This document shows, one piece after another, positions 34,455-47,445 of a DNA stretch of 64,000 bases. Source of the stretch: Cyprinodon diabolis (taxonomy: Eukaryota; Chordata; Actinopteri; Cyprinodontiformes; Cyprinodontidae); assembly GCA_030533445.1 (NCBI GenBank), contig CM060076.1, positions 12,626,501 through 12,690,500 on the forward strand, written 5' to 3'. Under the pieces are notes generated by a model. That model was not told the origin of the DNA. It did no database searches and saw only the letters and a list, made by a program, of their open reading frames with translations. Position 1 is the stretch's first letter. Each line of letters starts with the position of its first letter. The position numbers were made by a program, and so were the translations under genes.

Positions 34455-35290
34455 TAAGCCCCTGTCACACCTTGATGATTTGGCCAGCGTATGCTTTATG
34501 TCTCCTAAAACGCTGCCATACGCTGAACTTTCTATGTATTTTTTCAATTTTGGGCATATACATTGTGTCTTCTTAATGAGTCATGAACTTATGTCCAACG
34601 ACAGCCTAACTTATGCATAACGCACTGCAGTGTAATGCGCATGAAATCTAACAAGTCAGTGTCCTGAGGGGTGTCCCAGAGGCGCTCGCCTGCATAAAAA
34701 GATTTCTTTGAATGCGGTATAAACCTAGCTGCTGTTTAACGCTAAAAAAGAAGAAATAAATTAATAAACATTTAAGAAAAAGAAAGAAGGTTTACAGGAA
34801 AGTTTTAAAGGAAGTTTGTTGGTCGTCGCCGTGGGCGTGAAGGCAGGGAAGATCCATCACACTCACCTTCACGCTCACCCTATGATGGGAATGAGGTCCG
34901 GAGGACAACTGACAGTTTCCTCCTGTGAACCCCCTTTTATACCAAAACACTGCCTATACACCATTATACAGTAGCTGTAAGTTAGAAACACGTTCAGCCA
35001 TCGTCGGGAACATGTCAAATATGTTGATATGCATTGGAGATAAGTTCCTGATAAGTGACACCTAAGTTATGCACAAGTTACTCATAGGTTTTGGATAAGC
35101 TAGACACCATGACTTATGGGTAACTTACACTTAACGTGTGTCAACGATCAGATAACTTACCTGTAACTTATGCCCCATGTATGAGCACACGGTGGCATGC
35201 TTCGGGAAATTTTGAGTATCCTCAAAAATTTCTTGACGTACATGTATTTCAGCGTGCTTCAGCGTACTTCTGCATTCTCATAGCTTAAAT
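34455..35290. repeat. Unclassified repeat-like block with ACTTATGC reiterations
   Basis: The block begins CCCCTGTCACACCTTGATGA and ends near GCTTCAGCGTACTTCTGC. Inside, variants of AACTTATG/AAGTTATGCA recur on both strands (34588, 34606, 35062, 35107, 35168), and CAGCGTATGC near the left resembles CAGCGTGCTTCAGCG near the right. Composition differs from the flanks. Clean inverted ends or target duplications could not be found, so its identity as a transposon is a guess. Confidence 0.3.
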
Positions 35291-37337
35291 AAAATGTACT
35301 CATAACCTATAAAGCGTGTGCAAGATTTTTCTTACACCATGTAGTAAATGTAGTATATGATCACACAAAAACATTAATCTCAACCAGATCTCCCCAGGTG
35401 AACCATTGCTCTCCCTATATTTGACCATGCAAAACCTTCTTGAAAAATGATAAAATCTGATACAAGCACCAACAGTCAACTCATTCACAGCATGCCCTTT
35501 CTTTTTAAAGAAACACCACAAAAGAATGATTAGATCATCAGAAGCAAAGTGAGTGCGTTAGATCACAAATAATATGCTCTGCAGAATGGAGGATGCATGA
35601 ATCAATCCTAAGACTTGCACTAAGCTATTATTTAAGGCAGCACAAGCATGAGTCATGAATGTGGTTTTTTGCACTTGTATCTATTATACTGCATTTGCTC
35701 CTTTAAAAGACAGGTTCAGATTAGATAACATAACATAATTAAAAAGTTTAATGTCATAAGCCAGATTAATATGGAATGAAAGATATACAGACATAATTTT
35801 TTGAGGACTGTCGGTAAGAAGGTCATACACGTCTCATACACTATTTTTAAGACATCTGTATTTTTTCAACAGATTTGCTCATGTGGGATGGAATATTTTC
35901 ATTTAACACCAAGTCAGTAAACCAGGTAAAAAAAAAAGTAGAGCAAATGTGAGACAAAACATTACAAATAAATTGAGTGCAATCATAATCTGAAACACAA
36001 TAAATGGAGCACTGGATTATCCGCTAAAGGGATCAACCAAAGTAAAAGTGATTAACCATTGTCCTCAGTTAGAGATTACTGTTATTATGCAGGGATTAAT
36101 TATTATCAGAATAACTTTTTCCTTCTAAAATGGAATATATAATATGAGTATAATTTAATATGAACAACATGATTTGGAACATTATAAGCCTAGAAGCTAT
36201 ATATTTACAAACTTGGATGCTTAAGAGAGAATCATTTTGGTTCTCCATTTCTCTAAGATTGTTTTTTTAGATGACAATCTGTACCTAAAAATGGTTTGTT
36301 ACCACTGCCATACCGAAAACATGTACCTTTGGAAAAAACAAGAATTGTACTGATTTCTTTATCTGCTTAAAATCATATTTCCAAAGACAAGCATGATTAG
36401 TTACTTCTCTTTTAATAATAATATAAGTATTTTTCTCAAGCTCTTTGCCTTGTCTTTATTTCCTTGCAAACATTTAAGTCAGAGTTTGTTAATCATATCT
36501 AGACCTACATGTTTGTGTAAAATTTGCAGAAATATGTAGCCACAGTGGAGTCAAATAAAAGGTCCCTATAAGAACAAAAGAAGAGAAGAGTAATGACAGA
36601 GGCTAGTCACATTTCTCTTAATAATGGGATGTATCTCTGGTGTGTGGCTCTTGCCATCAGGCTGCCAAAAATACCAGCAACACACACCAGTGGTCAACGG
36701 CTGCAGCGGCAGAAAGGAGGAGATCAGAATGCTAATTGGTTGCTTGAAAAGAGCACAACATCTGAGGTCTGCACAAGCAAAAAGATTTTACCGAAGGCAT
36801 ATACACGCCCCAAGAGACACATGTGTGAACAGGTAGTCACAACCTAAAGGCCAGAGACTATATAAAACACAAATGACCATACACAAATTCCTACTGTAGC
36901 CCCAATCTGACCTCTGGGGCTCCATTAACCGAGCACCAGCTGTCAACGAGCTGTTGGAGAAAGCAGCAGGGGAAGACATTATTTTTCTGTAGGGGCTAAC
37001 CTTTTCACCACATTTCTAACCTCTTTTGAATCATCTGCTTCAGGAGCTGTATGCTTACTGAAACTGCTCACATTTCCTTGTTAGCCTCTTCAAAGTGCTT
37101 ACTACACAGCAGAGGCAGTGAACGGGCTGTATGGAAGAATAAAGAAAAAAAAATCCAATAAAGGTGTTTAGGATCCAAGAACCTCTAGCTCCTTGTGTCA
37201 AACTCTATAACACTTCAAGAAAACCCCAAACCGATCTGCTGCTTTTTAAATAGAAAAAGTCTATATAGTTGAAAATGTGCTGCTTCACAGTCGTTTACCT
37301 TCTTTACATTTACTTACGGCAGTAGAATTGCTCTTAT
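35291..37337. other. Non-coding sequence, nothing recognised
   Basis: AT-rich with a more complex stretch at 36590-36990 that has open frames on both strands but no recognised protein and no splice-flanked frame. No repeat family. Confidence 0.5.
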
Positions 37338-37341
37338 TTAA

Positions 37342-37839
37342 AGCTGCAGTGTGTAATTTTCAGCGACATCTAACTTCCAGACTGGAGACCGCAGCAACAT
37401 GAACATCTCCCCCCCACCGCTTCTCCCCCCCAACAGTACGGCGAGCGTTACAGGACAAAATGTCTTCCACGACGTCCGCATCACCTACCTTCTCAAGTGA
37501 TGAGGTTTGTTTACATAGATAATTTTACAGATAGTATTTCATTAGTCTGTGTGTTTAGTACCGTCTCAGTTCATCTCTCTCAACTTGCCGTAGTTACTTT
37601 CGAGCGTAATGGGCGATCTCGCAATCGCTAGTTTGTTGGCTCTGCGCTGCCGTAGCGCAAAGATGTCTGCCTCCATGGCTGCGAGACCCGTTCCTATGTA
37701 ATTATAAATTAAGAATTCTAAGGCAACGCAAATATTAAGGTTAAGAGGCTGAGCTCATAGATGATGATAAATAACATAGTTATGTATAATATATTACATT
37801 TCTGACTGTATATCCCTGTAATTATTACACACTGTAGCT
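37342..37839 (-). mobile_element. TTAA-flanked inverted-repeat element, family 1, short copy
   Basis: Opposite in orientation to the copy at 33027-34285. Left end AGCTGCAGTGTGTAA and right end TTACACACTGTAGCT are inverted repeats with one mismatch, each bordered by TTAA (37338-37341; 37840-37843). At 498 bases without a gene it is a typical miniature inverted-repeat element. The segment equivalent to 33190-33252 is identical in the two copies, so the family moved recently relative to the decayed repeats nearby. Between about 37558 and 37605 it holds unique sequence instead of the roughly 800-base interior of the long copy. Confidence 0.85.
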
Positions 37840-37843
37840 TTAA

Positions 37844-38766
37844 GCCCCAAATCTTTCATACTCCTGATAGATTTAAATATTTTTTTGGAACGTGATAGTA
37901 AATCTATTTGTATAAAACATTTCTTCTGATTTAAAGTCATTAATTATTTTTTTGTAAGGCTTCTGATTGAAAAGACTTGGAGCTTATCAGCAAGAATAAG
38001 TCATCAAAAATAGTAAGTTCATTTAGCAAGACAATTGAAGGTGTTGAACATGAAAAAATACATACAATAGGAAAATAAACAAAGAAAATTACACTGCACT
38101 GACATAGAGGTAATGAAATGATTAGTGCTGGTAAACATTAATGAAAATTAATAATTAAACTGATTATAAAAATTTATAATACAATGACTGATAAAAAAAA
38201 AATCCTAAAGGAAGTTGGCCTACAAACTTAAACTAACAGTATTTGGATAGCCATGCCAAGGGACATGCTAAACAAATTGTAATTTTGTAAATTTCGTAAT
38301 TTTGATTTAAGGCAGTTTAGGGTTCAGCACTTTTTTCCCTTTTCTAGAAGTTTCCAGATTAATGGAGCATAAGATTTAAAAGCTGATTGTAAGCTGGCCA
38401 GAATTTACACAGGTGCAAATTGCTTTAAAGGGCAGAGAGATTTTCCAGCTGATTATTTAAATGGGCATAAATAACATTGGATATCCTTTTTTTCATATAA
38501 AGTCAGTATAAACATTAAAAGGTAGCACTCGTTTAAAAGAGTTTTATAATCTTCTGATCAGACCCAGAACATCTCGGATGAGTTCAAATAATTCTAATCT
38601 GCCAGGGGCAAAGATAACTTTCAGCTTAATTGCATATCGAATAACACCTACTATTGATGGAGTAACGCCTAAAGGCACAGAAGTAGATGACAACCAATCA
38701 TCAACATTCAAAAAATAAGTTTCCCATTGAATTTCATAATGATACACATTTGTTTGCCATTTCCAT
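37844..38766. other. Non-coding sequence, nothing recognised
   Basis: AT-rich spacer between two TTAA-flanked elements. No coding or repeat signal. Confidence 0.5.
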
Positions 38767-38770
38767 TTAA

Positions 38771-39454
38771 AGGCACACTATGCAACATTTTTCAGTTAAT
38801 TCATGTGTTCCATAACGTTTCGGATGATTAAATGAGTCATTTCAGGTTGAACAAAGGTATTCTCGGCCGTCCTGGTGGTCTGTGGGGGAAATACCGCACT
38901 TGCAATTGCAGGAGCCCTCGGCCCGCACCCACAGGCTCAGAAGTCTTGCGAGAGTCGGTCTTGCTTTACGGCGAGAACTGCTACACGCCCCCAGTTAAAA
39001 GCATGCTCGTTGCTAGCACAGTGGCGATCTTTGTGCAGTTATCATGGCGGAACCAGCGTGAAAACAGTGAAAGCCCATGTCGGAGCAGGCAAGAAAGAGG
39101 AAAAGGGCTCCGGACCGAGAGAGGAGTCGTACACGGGTGAACATCGGGCAAGCTTTTTCCGAATGGCGAGAGCTAAAATAAAAAGAAGGCTGCAAGGCTG
39201 ACGCGGACCTCGCGTTTCTGCTGATGCGATTGTAAGTAACATTGGAATGGTTTCTCTCTCTCTGTGTGCATGTTCATACTTTCACTGTGTTAGTCATTCG
39301 TTGCGTTCGCCTGTCTGCCAAGCTCAAAACAACCGTGCCTGGCTTGACGGAGAAACCAGGAGAACAGCTGGTCATATTTACGACAGTGCACTTTTACTTT
39401 CGCCCTCTGGGGGGAGCCTCGCTGGAAAATCAACACCGGTTGCATAGTATACCT
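38771..39454 (+). mobile_element. TTAA-flanked inverted-repeat element, family 2
   Basis: Left end AGGCACACTATGCAAC and right end (reverse complement) AGGTATACTATGCAAC agree at 14 of 16 positions. Both ends are bordered by TTAA (38767-38770; 39455-39458), giving a 684-base element of the piggyBac/Kolobok target-site type. It is GC- and CpG-richer than its surroundings. It contains a decayed coding exon (39044-39233). I recognise the sequence type from teleost genomes, but the superfamily is inferred from the target site only. Confidence 0.8.
39044..39233 (+). pseudogene. Decayed exon inside family 2 element
   Basis: The ATG at 39044 starts MAEPA then hits stops; the same frame continues KPMSEQARKRKR, then RSRTRVNIGQAFSEWREL, another stop, and KADADLAFLLMRL before TTG|TAAGTAAC. 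Fish genomes contain many predicted proteins with the pattern 'KPMSE-ARKRKR...RTRVNIG-AF-RWREL...KTDAELAFLLLD', so the frame is a broken copy of that exon, with three internal stops. The splice-donor-like TAAGTAA directly after the last codons supports an exon origin. The function of the parent protein is unknown to me. Confidence 0.6.
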
Positions 39455-39458
39455 TTAA

Positions 39459-42400
39459 ATGTCTATAATTAGTAACAGTTAAAAATAAAGAAATGCTTAT
39501 GAGCCACCAAAATGAGTTTGCTTCATAGTACAACATAATTTCTTTAAACAAATAAACAATGATTAATCAATTAATTAGATTTCACTTTTCCACAAGAATC
39601 ATAAATCACAGGATGTAACTGAAGCTAGTTTTCTTTATGGCTAATTTTTCTAATTAAACGGAATTATTAGAAATGCTTTAAAGCTCAAGTCTGAATTACC
39701 AGCTTAGCTTTTGCTGATACAAGCAACACACTAAGACTGAGATACTAGAACTATTCTACTGTTCCCTAACCCTAAGTAGGCAGTACACCTTTTTCTCATT
39801 AAAAAACCATGACTACAAACTTACAGATGCTGGCTCTTGTATACTAGCTGTTCCACACTCAGCTGTTAACTCTCCAGTTCACGCAGAAAGTCATAATCTA
39901 AAGATGCCAACAGATTATCGGTGTAAAGCAAATATGAGACCCTTCTTTCGACAAATATCCCTTGAAATGCATAAACACCGCAAACAGGATTTGAAGGGGG
40001 GATCTCTAATGCAATCAAATGCAATGAACTAGCTTTGGTAACAAGCTTAGCAACTGAAAATAAGTCAGACACAGTCCTCACATCATCTGTTATCCCCATA
40101 TAACATCCCCACCAGCTGTGCAACAGCAACATTATCCTCAAAATATGTCAGTGAACAACGTTTTTTTTTTGTCAGCCATTTTTGGACCAACAAAACAAAT
40201 TAAAACAACAAAAGCTTCGGTTACCGTTGATGAGATTCATGTAATCATAACCTGTTGCTGTTTTTGCATTGTACCATGTCAATGCTTTGCTTAGACCCAG
40301 GTTTTATCAACTGCTCAGAATGACCCTGTGAGTACTGCAAGAGGTTTTTAGTCCCATAGATGGATCAGTTATCAGCACCTGATCGCCATGCCTGGAGAAC
40401 ATGTCTGCTACATATACAACCTTTCATCTGTGAGGGGCTAGAATCTCAAATCTAATGTGTATTGGTATAACATATTTCATTTATTATCTACCTTAGCCAT
40501 AAGATCTGTGCATTCTGATTGCTGGATTGTTTGCAACACAGAGTAATATAGTATAGCAGATAATAAAGGACCTAATTACATCCTGACACTGTCCGTAAAA
40601 AAAGGCTTCCTTTAAAATGAAGTTCTCTGTTGTGATTTCCTCTTAGATTTAAGCTTCTAAATCAAAATGTTTTTGACCTGATTTCATCTGCTTTTATGTA
40701 CCCATTTCCAATGCATTAGCAACAATATACGACTAATGCTAAAAATGAAATCTTATTCTGTTCATCTGTATTTTGTGCAAAGCAATGTATATTTTACCAC
40801 CTCAGGGAAAAATCCCTTTTGCTTTGGCCTGCGGGATTCAGGAATAAACATCTTAGTTACAACAACACTCAGTTGAGCACAGCTGAATGAAAAACTATTT
40901 TGTATATTACCTCCCTAAAGAATTAAAAAAAGCACAGAGATCATTATCCATCACTAAACCTGATGCAAGGGCTTCACTTCTACAGCTTAGCAACTACATG
41001 TTCTATTTGCAATGTAGGCTGTAGAACTAAACATTCTTGGGTCAACCAGAAATTCCACACTTTTCTGGAAAGTGTGGAAGTCTCTTTTAAGGTAATTATA
41101 ACCAAGGCAACATCCAAAGAAGACAATTTCTGTTCTCACTGATTTTTAATATTAGTCTTACTCTGTGCGAAGCAGGCATTAGTCCCAGTTTTTTTTTTTT
41201 ACTGTTTTCAAAGAATTAGAATAGAATTTAAGTTAAAATGCATAGAAATTGCCTCCATAGAGCCCACTTACCGTTTTACTACTCAAGTACAAAAAAAACA
41301 ATATAATGCTTGACAATTTGAAACTACTCATAGATACATCTAAACTTCATGACCTCAATGTCTCCTTCCTTAAGATATGAAAGGTAAATGAAGGAAAATC
41401 TATTTTCCACTAGATTTTGCATATACTTTAAATTTATACAACACATTTGCTCTTTATGTAGCCCACGTTTCTGCATCCTTTCTCTGATTTTGTCAGCCTC
41501 ATTGCCTGCACTATTGTTGAGTTGTATGTGCCTCTCACCCCTGCCTTTCTGACGCTTCACTCCATCTCCTGTGCTGTAATAGAGACCTATTGATTTTTAC
41601 CCCAGAGTACTTCTCACTGAGCATTTCGCCTCTTTTACTTACACTATGGGGGTTTTCTTAGGTCGTTGAAGGGTGATAAATTTAACTCCCTACTCGGTTT
41701 TAATTTCCAGTCATTTTTTTATTTCACAGTATGGAGCTGGCATTTGGGGGTCATCTACAATATCCAACAAAGAGGTTAAACACTTGGTTTGTGGTCATTA
41801 TGTTATTCTTTAAGCTTAAGGATGTCAAGGACTATTGCGCCCTGTTAAACGACAGAACAGCCTATAAATAACAGACCATTTTTCCCTTAAGTACCTCATA
41901 TAAAACTCTAATGTTATTTTCTTCACATGAATCTAAAGGTAGCTTTAAATCATTTAAAATTGTGACTCTTGAGCAACATGGTTCTGGTTACTCTTTAGAT
42001 AACAACACCACCTAGCCTTATCAAATTTCTGCATTTATGGGAAATTGAGCAAAATCAGTTTTTTGTCAAACACATGACATTTTTACTACACAAAAAGCAC
42101 TGTGAGACTAAACAGGGACGCAGGGGCTAGTCAGCAAAGTCACACATGGAGCAAGAAATAAAGAGGGGAGCTTTGTCTGGTTATTAATCAGGCTATAAAG
42201 GACTGTCCAGATCGTAATCAGAGACAATGGCCATTTGCCGATGCAGTATCTAATTATGTGACCGTTTCAGACTCGTGAACCCAGAGAGGCAAGTGGATGA
42301 TAGCAGCATCAGAAAAGCTGGTCTGGTGCCTGATGCCTTTAGGCATGCCTCTGTTGGTACAATTCAGTCATCATTATCCACAGAACACACAGACACTAAA

Positions 42401-45400
42401 GCTGCACGTGAAACTGTTGATGAGAAAAAAAATGTTGCCAAGCTTTTTGGCTTCATAGGATAGATAATTACATATGTCACTCTAAAAGGATGTTTTTTTT
42501 CATGGCACCCTTTCATGTCTACCAGATTTTCTTTATTATGCAAAATAAATAAAAATAAATAAAAGAAAGATAAAGTCTACTGAATGTGGGAGTTAACATA
42601 AGATAAATAATAGACATGCCGTGTCTTGTTATGTTGTTGCAAACCTCTGTGGCTGGAAAATGCTTTTATCAGACCGGAACCGTCTTTAAAAGTTTTACAA
42701 TAAGCAATCTACATCAATTGCTTTTATAGAGGAAGCCTTTCAGCTTGTTGTTGTTTTCACTAAACCCAAAGGAATGAATTTAAACAAAAAAGTATGTTAG
42801 TGCTTTCTTCTTCCACAGTCTCAAAATTTAATTTACTCATTAAATGTTAATTGAGACAACAGAGCTTGTAAGACATGTCAAGGATCATTAACTAACACAA
42901 GCAAAGTACAAGATATTAAAGCTCATCAGTCTGCAGATTTCACAGAAGGTCGAGTCAAGATCCAAGCAAAATTCCCTAATTTCTATTTGAAAAACTAGTT
43001 GAAACTGAACCTTATGCTAGGAACTCTGTTAGCAATTTATATTGTTCTGTCAGAACTTGGTCAAACAGTGCATGTGAGTAGAATGGGGCAAGTTCTTTAC
43101 ATTTATAATTAGGAAAGATTTTAAATAAATCAGTATTAAATCAGTCTGAGCTCAAAGTGGTTTGTGAAGTTATTCATAACTACTTTTGTACATGCTATTA
43201 CATTGAAAACGCAAACTTTTATATATTTTATTTGGATAAATAAGCCAAAAATTTAGAATAATTTTAAAGAGAAAAGAAGATTTATATATTTTGACATTTT
43301 TCATAATATATTGTTTCTTATTTTTCAAAAATGTTCTCTTTTACTTATTTGTTTATACTCCATCTAGAAGTTATCATTATAATTTGAGTTTAATTATGTA
43401 GTATTTGTTCTTGCAAAAGTTTTCAATAACTAACTTATTGTAAGTAAAAACTTTATTTTATCCTATTTTATTTTTTTGTAGTGGGGGGCATGTGCTTCCA
43501 ATGTCGATGCCTTTGGGTTGTGAACAGCACTAAGTAAACTTCTCTAAGTAAAGAATCAGAGTTTTGGTGCAGCTTTAGAACTGGTTTAAGGACAGAAGAG
43601 AATTGCAAAAATAAAATGCATTTCAAATCAAATAAAAAAACAGCATTCAAGAAATTGCAAGATAAGCTGTGTGGACAAAATAGATGTGTAAACAAGTCTT
43701 ATGAAAAACAAGAGAATACATTTCAAAATTCAATATTCCATCCCTTAAAAAGTACTACTGTTCTGTTTGATCCTGTCCTTCCCAAGCATACTTGATCTGT
43801 GGTGCTCCACAGGGAATAATACGTGTATCTTTTGTTTTATTTAGGGCAAAAATTATCTTCGGGGTACTTATATAAACTAGAAATCTAGGTAAGGGTTATA
43901 ATTGGTTTGAAAATAATTCCATATATCCTAAATCACAAGATTTCCCAAATGGTAAAGGTTGTAATTTATTCTTCATAATTTGTATTCAAACATATGAACT
44001 TATTTTTCTAAAGAAAATGTTTCCTGAAAAAGGGCTGAATCAAAGGCAAACAGACCTTCACTCAGATTTTGTGCAAGCTCTGACACCCATCCAGGAGCCT
44101 TTGTCGGTTATAGAGGCTCATATTTAAGCTAAATGGAGATTGAGCAAACTGGACTTAAACCCCAGGTTACTCTGAGCTTTTAGAAAATTGGTTATCTTTT
44201 ATTCAAACCTGTTGTTTTTTTTAATTAGGATAATGAAGAATATGAACAGACACTAGAAACTGTGTTTCATTTTCATCAAGTATCTGTTGTTTGGTACATC
44301 CATTTTGGGCTGATAAATGTTGTAAATATAGAACCAATTATTTCTTGTAAACAACTAGAGACAGGCATTTAAGCTTTTGTTTAATCATTTTTACAAGGCT
44401 GTAGCTCACTCCCTTCCTACCTAAGCCATGAGTCACTTTCCCGTCTACAGCTTTGTTTTAAGGATGTGTAATAGTCTCCCTTTGTATATTACTCAGCCTG
44501 ATGCTGCTGCTTGGCTTAAATCATGCTTCCATTTTTTAAAACTCTTTTTACATTCTAAAGTCTGACTCATATGCGGTTGTTTGCTTTCTGTTGATGCTGG
44601 TTTTATTGTCTTGTCACTTCTTGTATTTCAAATTGTTGTTACATAATTTATGTAATACACTCATTTTAAAGTGCTCCTCAAAGGAAGCTGATTATCTCAT
44701 CTCTTCTGCCCTGCTCCAAATGCTTACATTTACTTAGGTCACACTAAAAGTCTTTTTTTGTATTTTTTGATTACACATATTGTTTCCCTTTTTGGCTACT
44801 ATGTGAGATCATATTCTTAAATTGTGTTTAGTTTGATTTCCTATAATGTTTAAATTACACAGCAGCTCTTTATTTTGTTGTGTCTTATTGCTTCTAACCT
44901 CGGAACATCACTTTATTATTCTTCTTTGATTAGATGAATTATTGTGTTCTTGATGATGGGAGAGTCAGTGTGACATTGTTAGTTGGCTCTACATATATCA
45001 AAGTAAATTATTTTAAACCTTGTTTTTTTCTTATTTAGATTTATTTCAAAAGTTCTTGAAAATACAATTTTTAAAAGTTGACTTGGTTTGTAGTTTGTAT
45101 CACATTTGCATGCATAGCGTTGTACTCGTTTCTCTCTGAATAAATTTCCACCTTATAAAGTGCAGAAAGTTCAGCAAGCTTTACTCTAGTCTACAAATAT
45201 ATCATCAATAATTTCCAATTGAAATGTCCATATTGTAATGGCTGCATACCATTAAGTAGAACTGAAGCATAACACATTATTGCTCCTCTGTCTTTATATT
45301 TCATTGTGACAAACAAGGACAAACACACACACAGCCATATGTGGTCCTCTTGTTATTAGGATGTACTACAGCTGTTGGAGTAGTGACTGATTTCTTTGTG

Positions 45401-47394
45401 CTTGTGAGGCATATTGTCTCAGTCTCAGACAATTGGACATAAGAACTTTACAGGAGGGAACAATGACCTTTGACTTCATTACAGTTGATTAGATTGGTTC
45501 CCCCCCTCCCTCTACTCACAGCTGGCTGGGCGCCAAGCTGTATAGCCTATGGTAAAACAATGAGGGCCAAACTCTGGTTTCAAGGTGCTATTTAGCCCAA
45601 CCAACACCAGCTTATTTTGGCTTCTGTTCATCTGTTATTCTGCTCTTTCCTCCCTGGGCTCCTTTTTTTCACTTCACAAATTATCTTTGACGCCTCTGGC
45701 TCCCTGCTTCCTCCTCTATAATCTACTGTATCTCCTGTCTTCGTCTATCCAACTCTGTTTAAGCTGCATCCCTGTTTTCTTTCATCATTCTGTCCCCCTG
45801 CTGTTGCTTTCCATCCATCCTTTTTACTCAAGCTGTGCGTACAAAAGCATGTAGACCACCAAACATTGCCCCCTCATGTGATCGTTGAATCTTTGATTCT
45901 TAACTATGGGCATTCTTGTGCTGTCTGCAACTGTTCAAATGATGGATTTCCACAACGTTTTGACACCTGCTGCTGGAACTGACTGTAATTCAGGCTTGGT
46001 TAGAAGAACACAGATGTTGGGGGATGAGGGATAGCTAATCTGTTTTTTTTTTTTTTTTATATATAGCTTTCAGGAAGGTTATGACTAAAAAAACAGCATT
46101 CAGAATTTGTCATGACTTACTTGTAGCTTGGGGAAGTTCGTGAAAAGGGGATATCTGGATTTATTATAAGGCATCGTGTTTTGAGTGCTGTTTTGTTCTT
46201 GAGGCTGAATGATGATGGTAAATGGGCTGTTCTTGTATGGCAAGCCAATCAAAACACTGCTGTGCTTCGAGTTCATTGACTATACTCAGAGCATTTATGC
46301 AATCATACCCATTGCCCTTCTGGAAAAAACAAAACAAAAAAAAACATCTAACTGAAAAATGAATACTCTGCCTACTGATGCAACAGATCTAAAAAAACAA
46401 AAAAACAAAAATAAGTCTGATAACGGGTAACGGGACAGTGTGTTTATTGAATGCTTCGCTATACTTGTCAATCAGTTATTTTATATCATATGTATTATGC
46501 ACATTAAATGTTTGCATAATTTAAACAGGCATTTTCAAAGAGGATATCCATTTTAACCAAGTCACAAAAGTTTTTCAGCATATGTTTGATGAGGAGTGGA
46601 CAACTGTCACATCATTGCATATTTGCCTCGCATTTCAAAGCCAAATTACAACTGTCTGTCTGCCTTTTTCACACATCTGTTGTTTTGTAACAGGGAGATG
46701 TTTGGTGGGCTGGTGAGAGTCTTCGTTTCTACGTCTAGGCCTCATTAAAGACTCTAGTGTGCTGGTTATATATACTATTTTATTTTTACAACTTCCTGCC
46801 AAGATAAAACATCTGAAGAAAAGCTAAATGTTGTATCAAGTCAAAATCATAATACTGTATGCAAAGTAAAATGTTGTTCTAATGAACTTTTCTTGAGCAT
46901 TATTCTGTAGAGAAGGTTTAAACAGAAATTACATTAAACTTATATTGAGCACATATTTTTTTAAAGCATATTCATAAAAGTATATTCATGAAAAGATGGC
47001 AATAAAATTAAGACTGTGAATTGTGTTAAGCAGAGATTTATTTCTAAAATGGCCAGTAAACTATAAAACATAACTTTTAAGAAACTATAAGATACAACTT
47101 TAAAAAGTGACTATTCAAAGCAAAAGATAGTTACTTTTGTACTGTTCTCTGAAAGAGAAACTCCAAATTCATAAGCGAGACTTTAAATAATCACACAGTC
47201 TTACTCTTTGGATCAATGTGGTTTCTATACGAAAACCTGTTCTGATCATATGTTTGCCTCAGGCACTTATTAGCTTGGTATTTACCTAAAGTGACACTTA
47301 TCAGCTGATCTTATCATCCTTTGTGCTGTTCTAAAGGATGCACTTCTTTGCAGAAAGGGAAGCTTGACTACCTGAAGAAACCCTGGAGTCCTAA
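39459..47394. other. Long unique non-coding stretch
   Basis: Eight kilobases without recognised repeats, CpG clusters or plausible exons. The plus-strand frame 45585-45854 is rich in Leu, Ser and Phe because the DNA is a pyrimidine-rich tract, and it lacks a recognisable domain. Minor items are a short hairpin at 41053-41079, T/A homopolymers and A-rich patches at 46325-46415. Confidence 0.5.
41053..41079. repeat. Perfect 11-bp inverted repeat
   Basis: TTCCACACTTT, five-base loop TCTGG, then AAAGTGTGGAA. Short and isolated. Confidence 0.9.
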
Positions 47395-47445
47395 ATTATT
47401 TCCCTCTGGGATTATTAAAGTATGTCTGATTCTGATAAATATTAT
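47395..47445 (+). mobile_element. LINE 3' tail remnant
   Basis: TTTCCCTCTGGGATTATTAA followed by AGTATGTCTGATTCTGATAA matches the conserved 3' terminus and short tandem tail of Rex/L2-like LINEs in fish. Upstream sequence (47325-47394) may belong to the same element but is not recognisable. Confidence 0.5.

Noticed and set aside
39001..39240. CpG-rich block considered as a host promoter and first exon
   Set aside because: It lies wholly inside a TTAA-flanked inverted-repeat element and its frame has three stops.
45585..45854. 89-codon Leu/Phe/Ser-rich frame resembling a membrane protein
   Set aside because: Composition mirrors C/T-rich DNA, the frame is isolated and no family is recognised.
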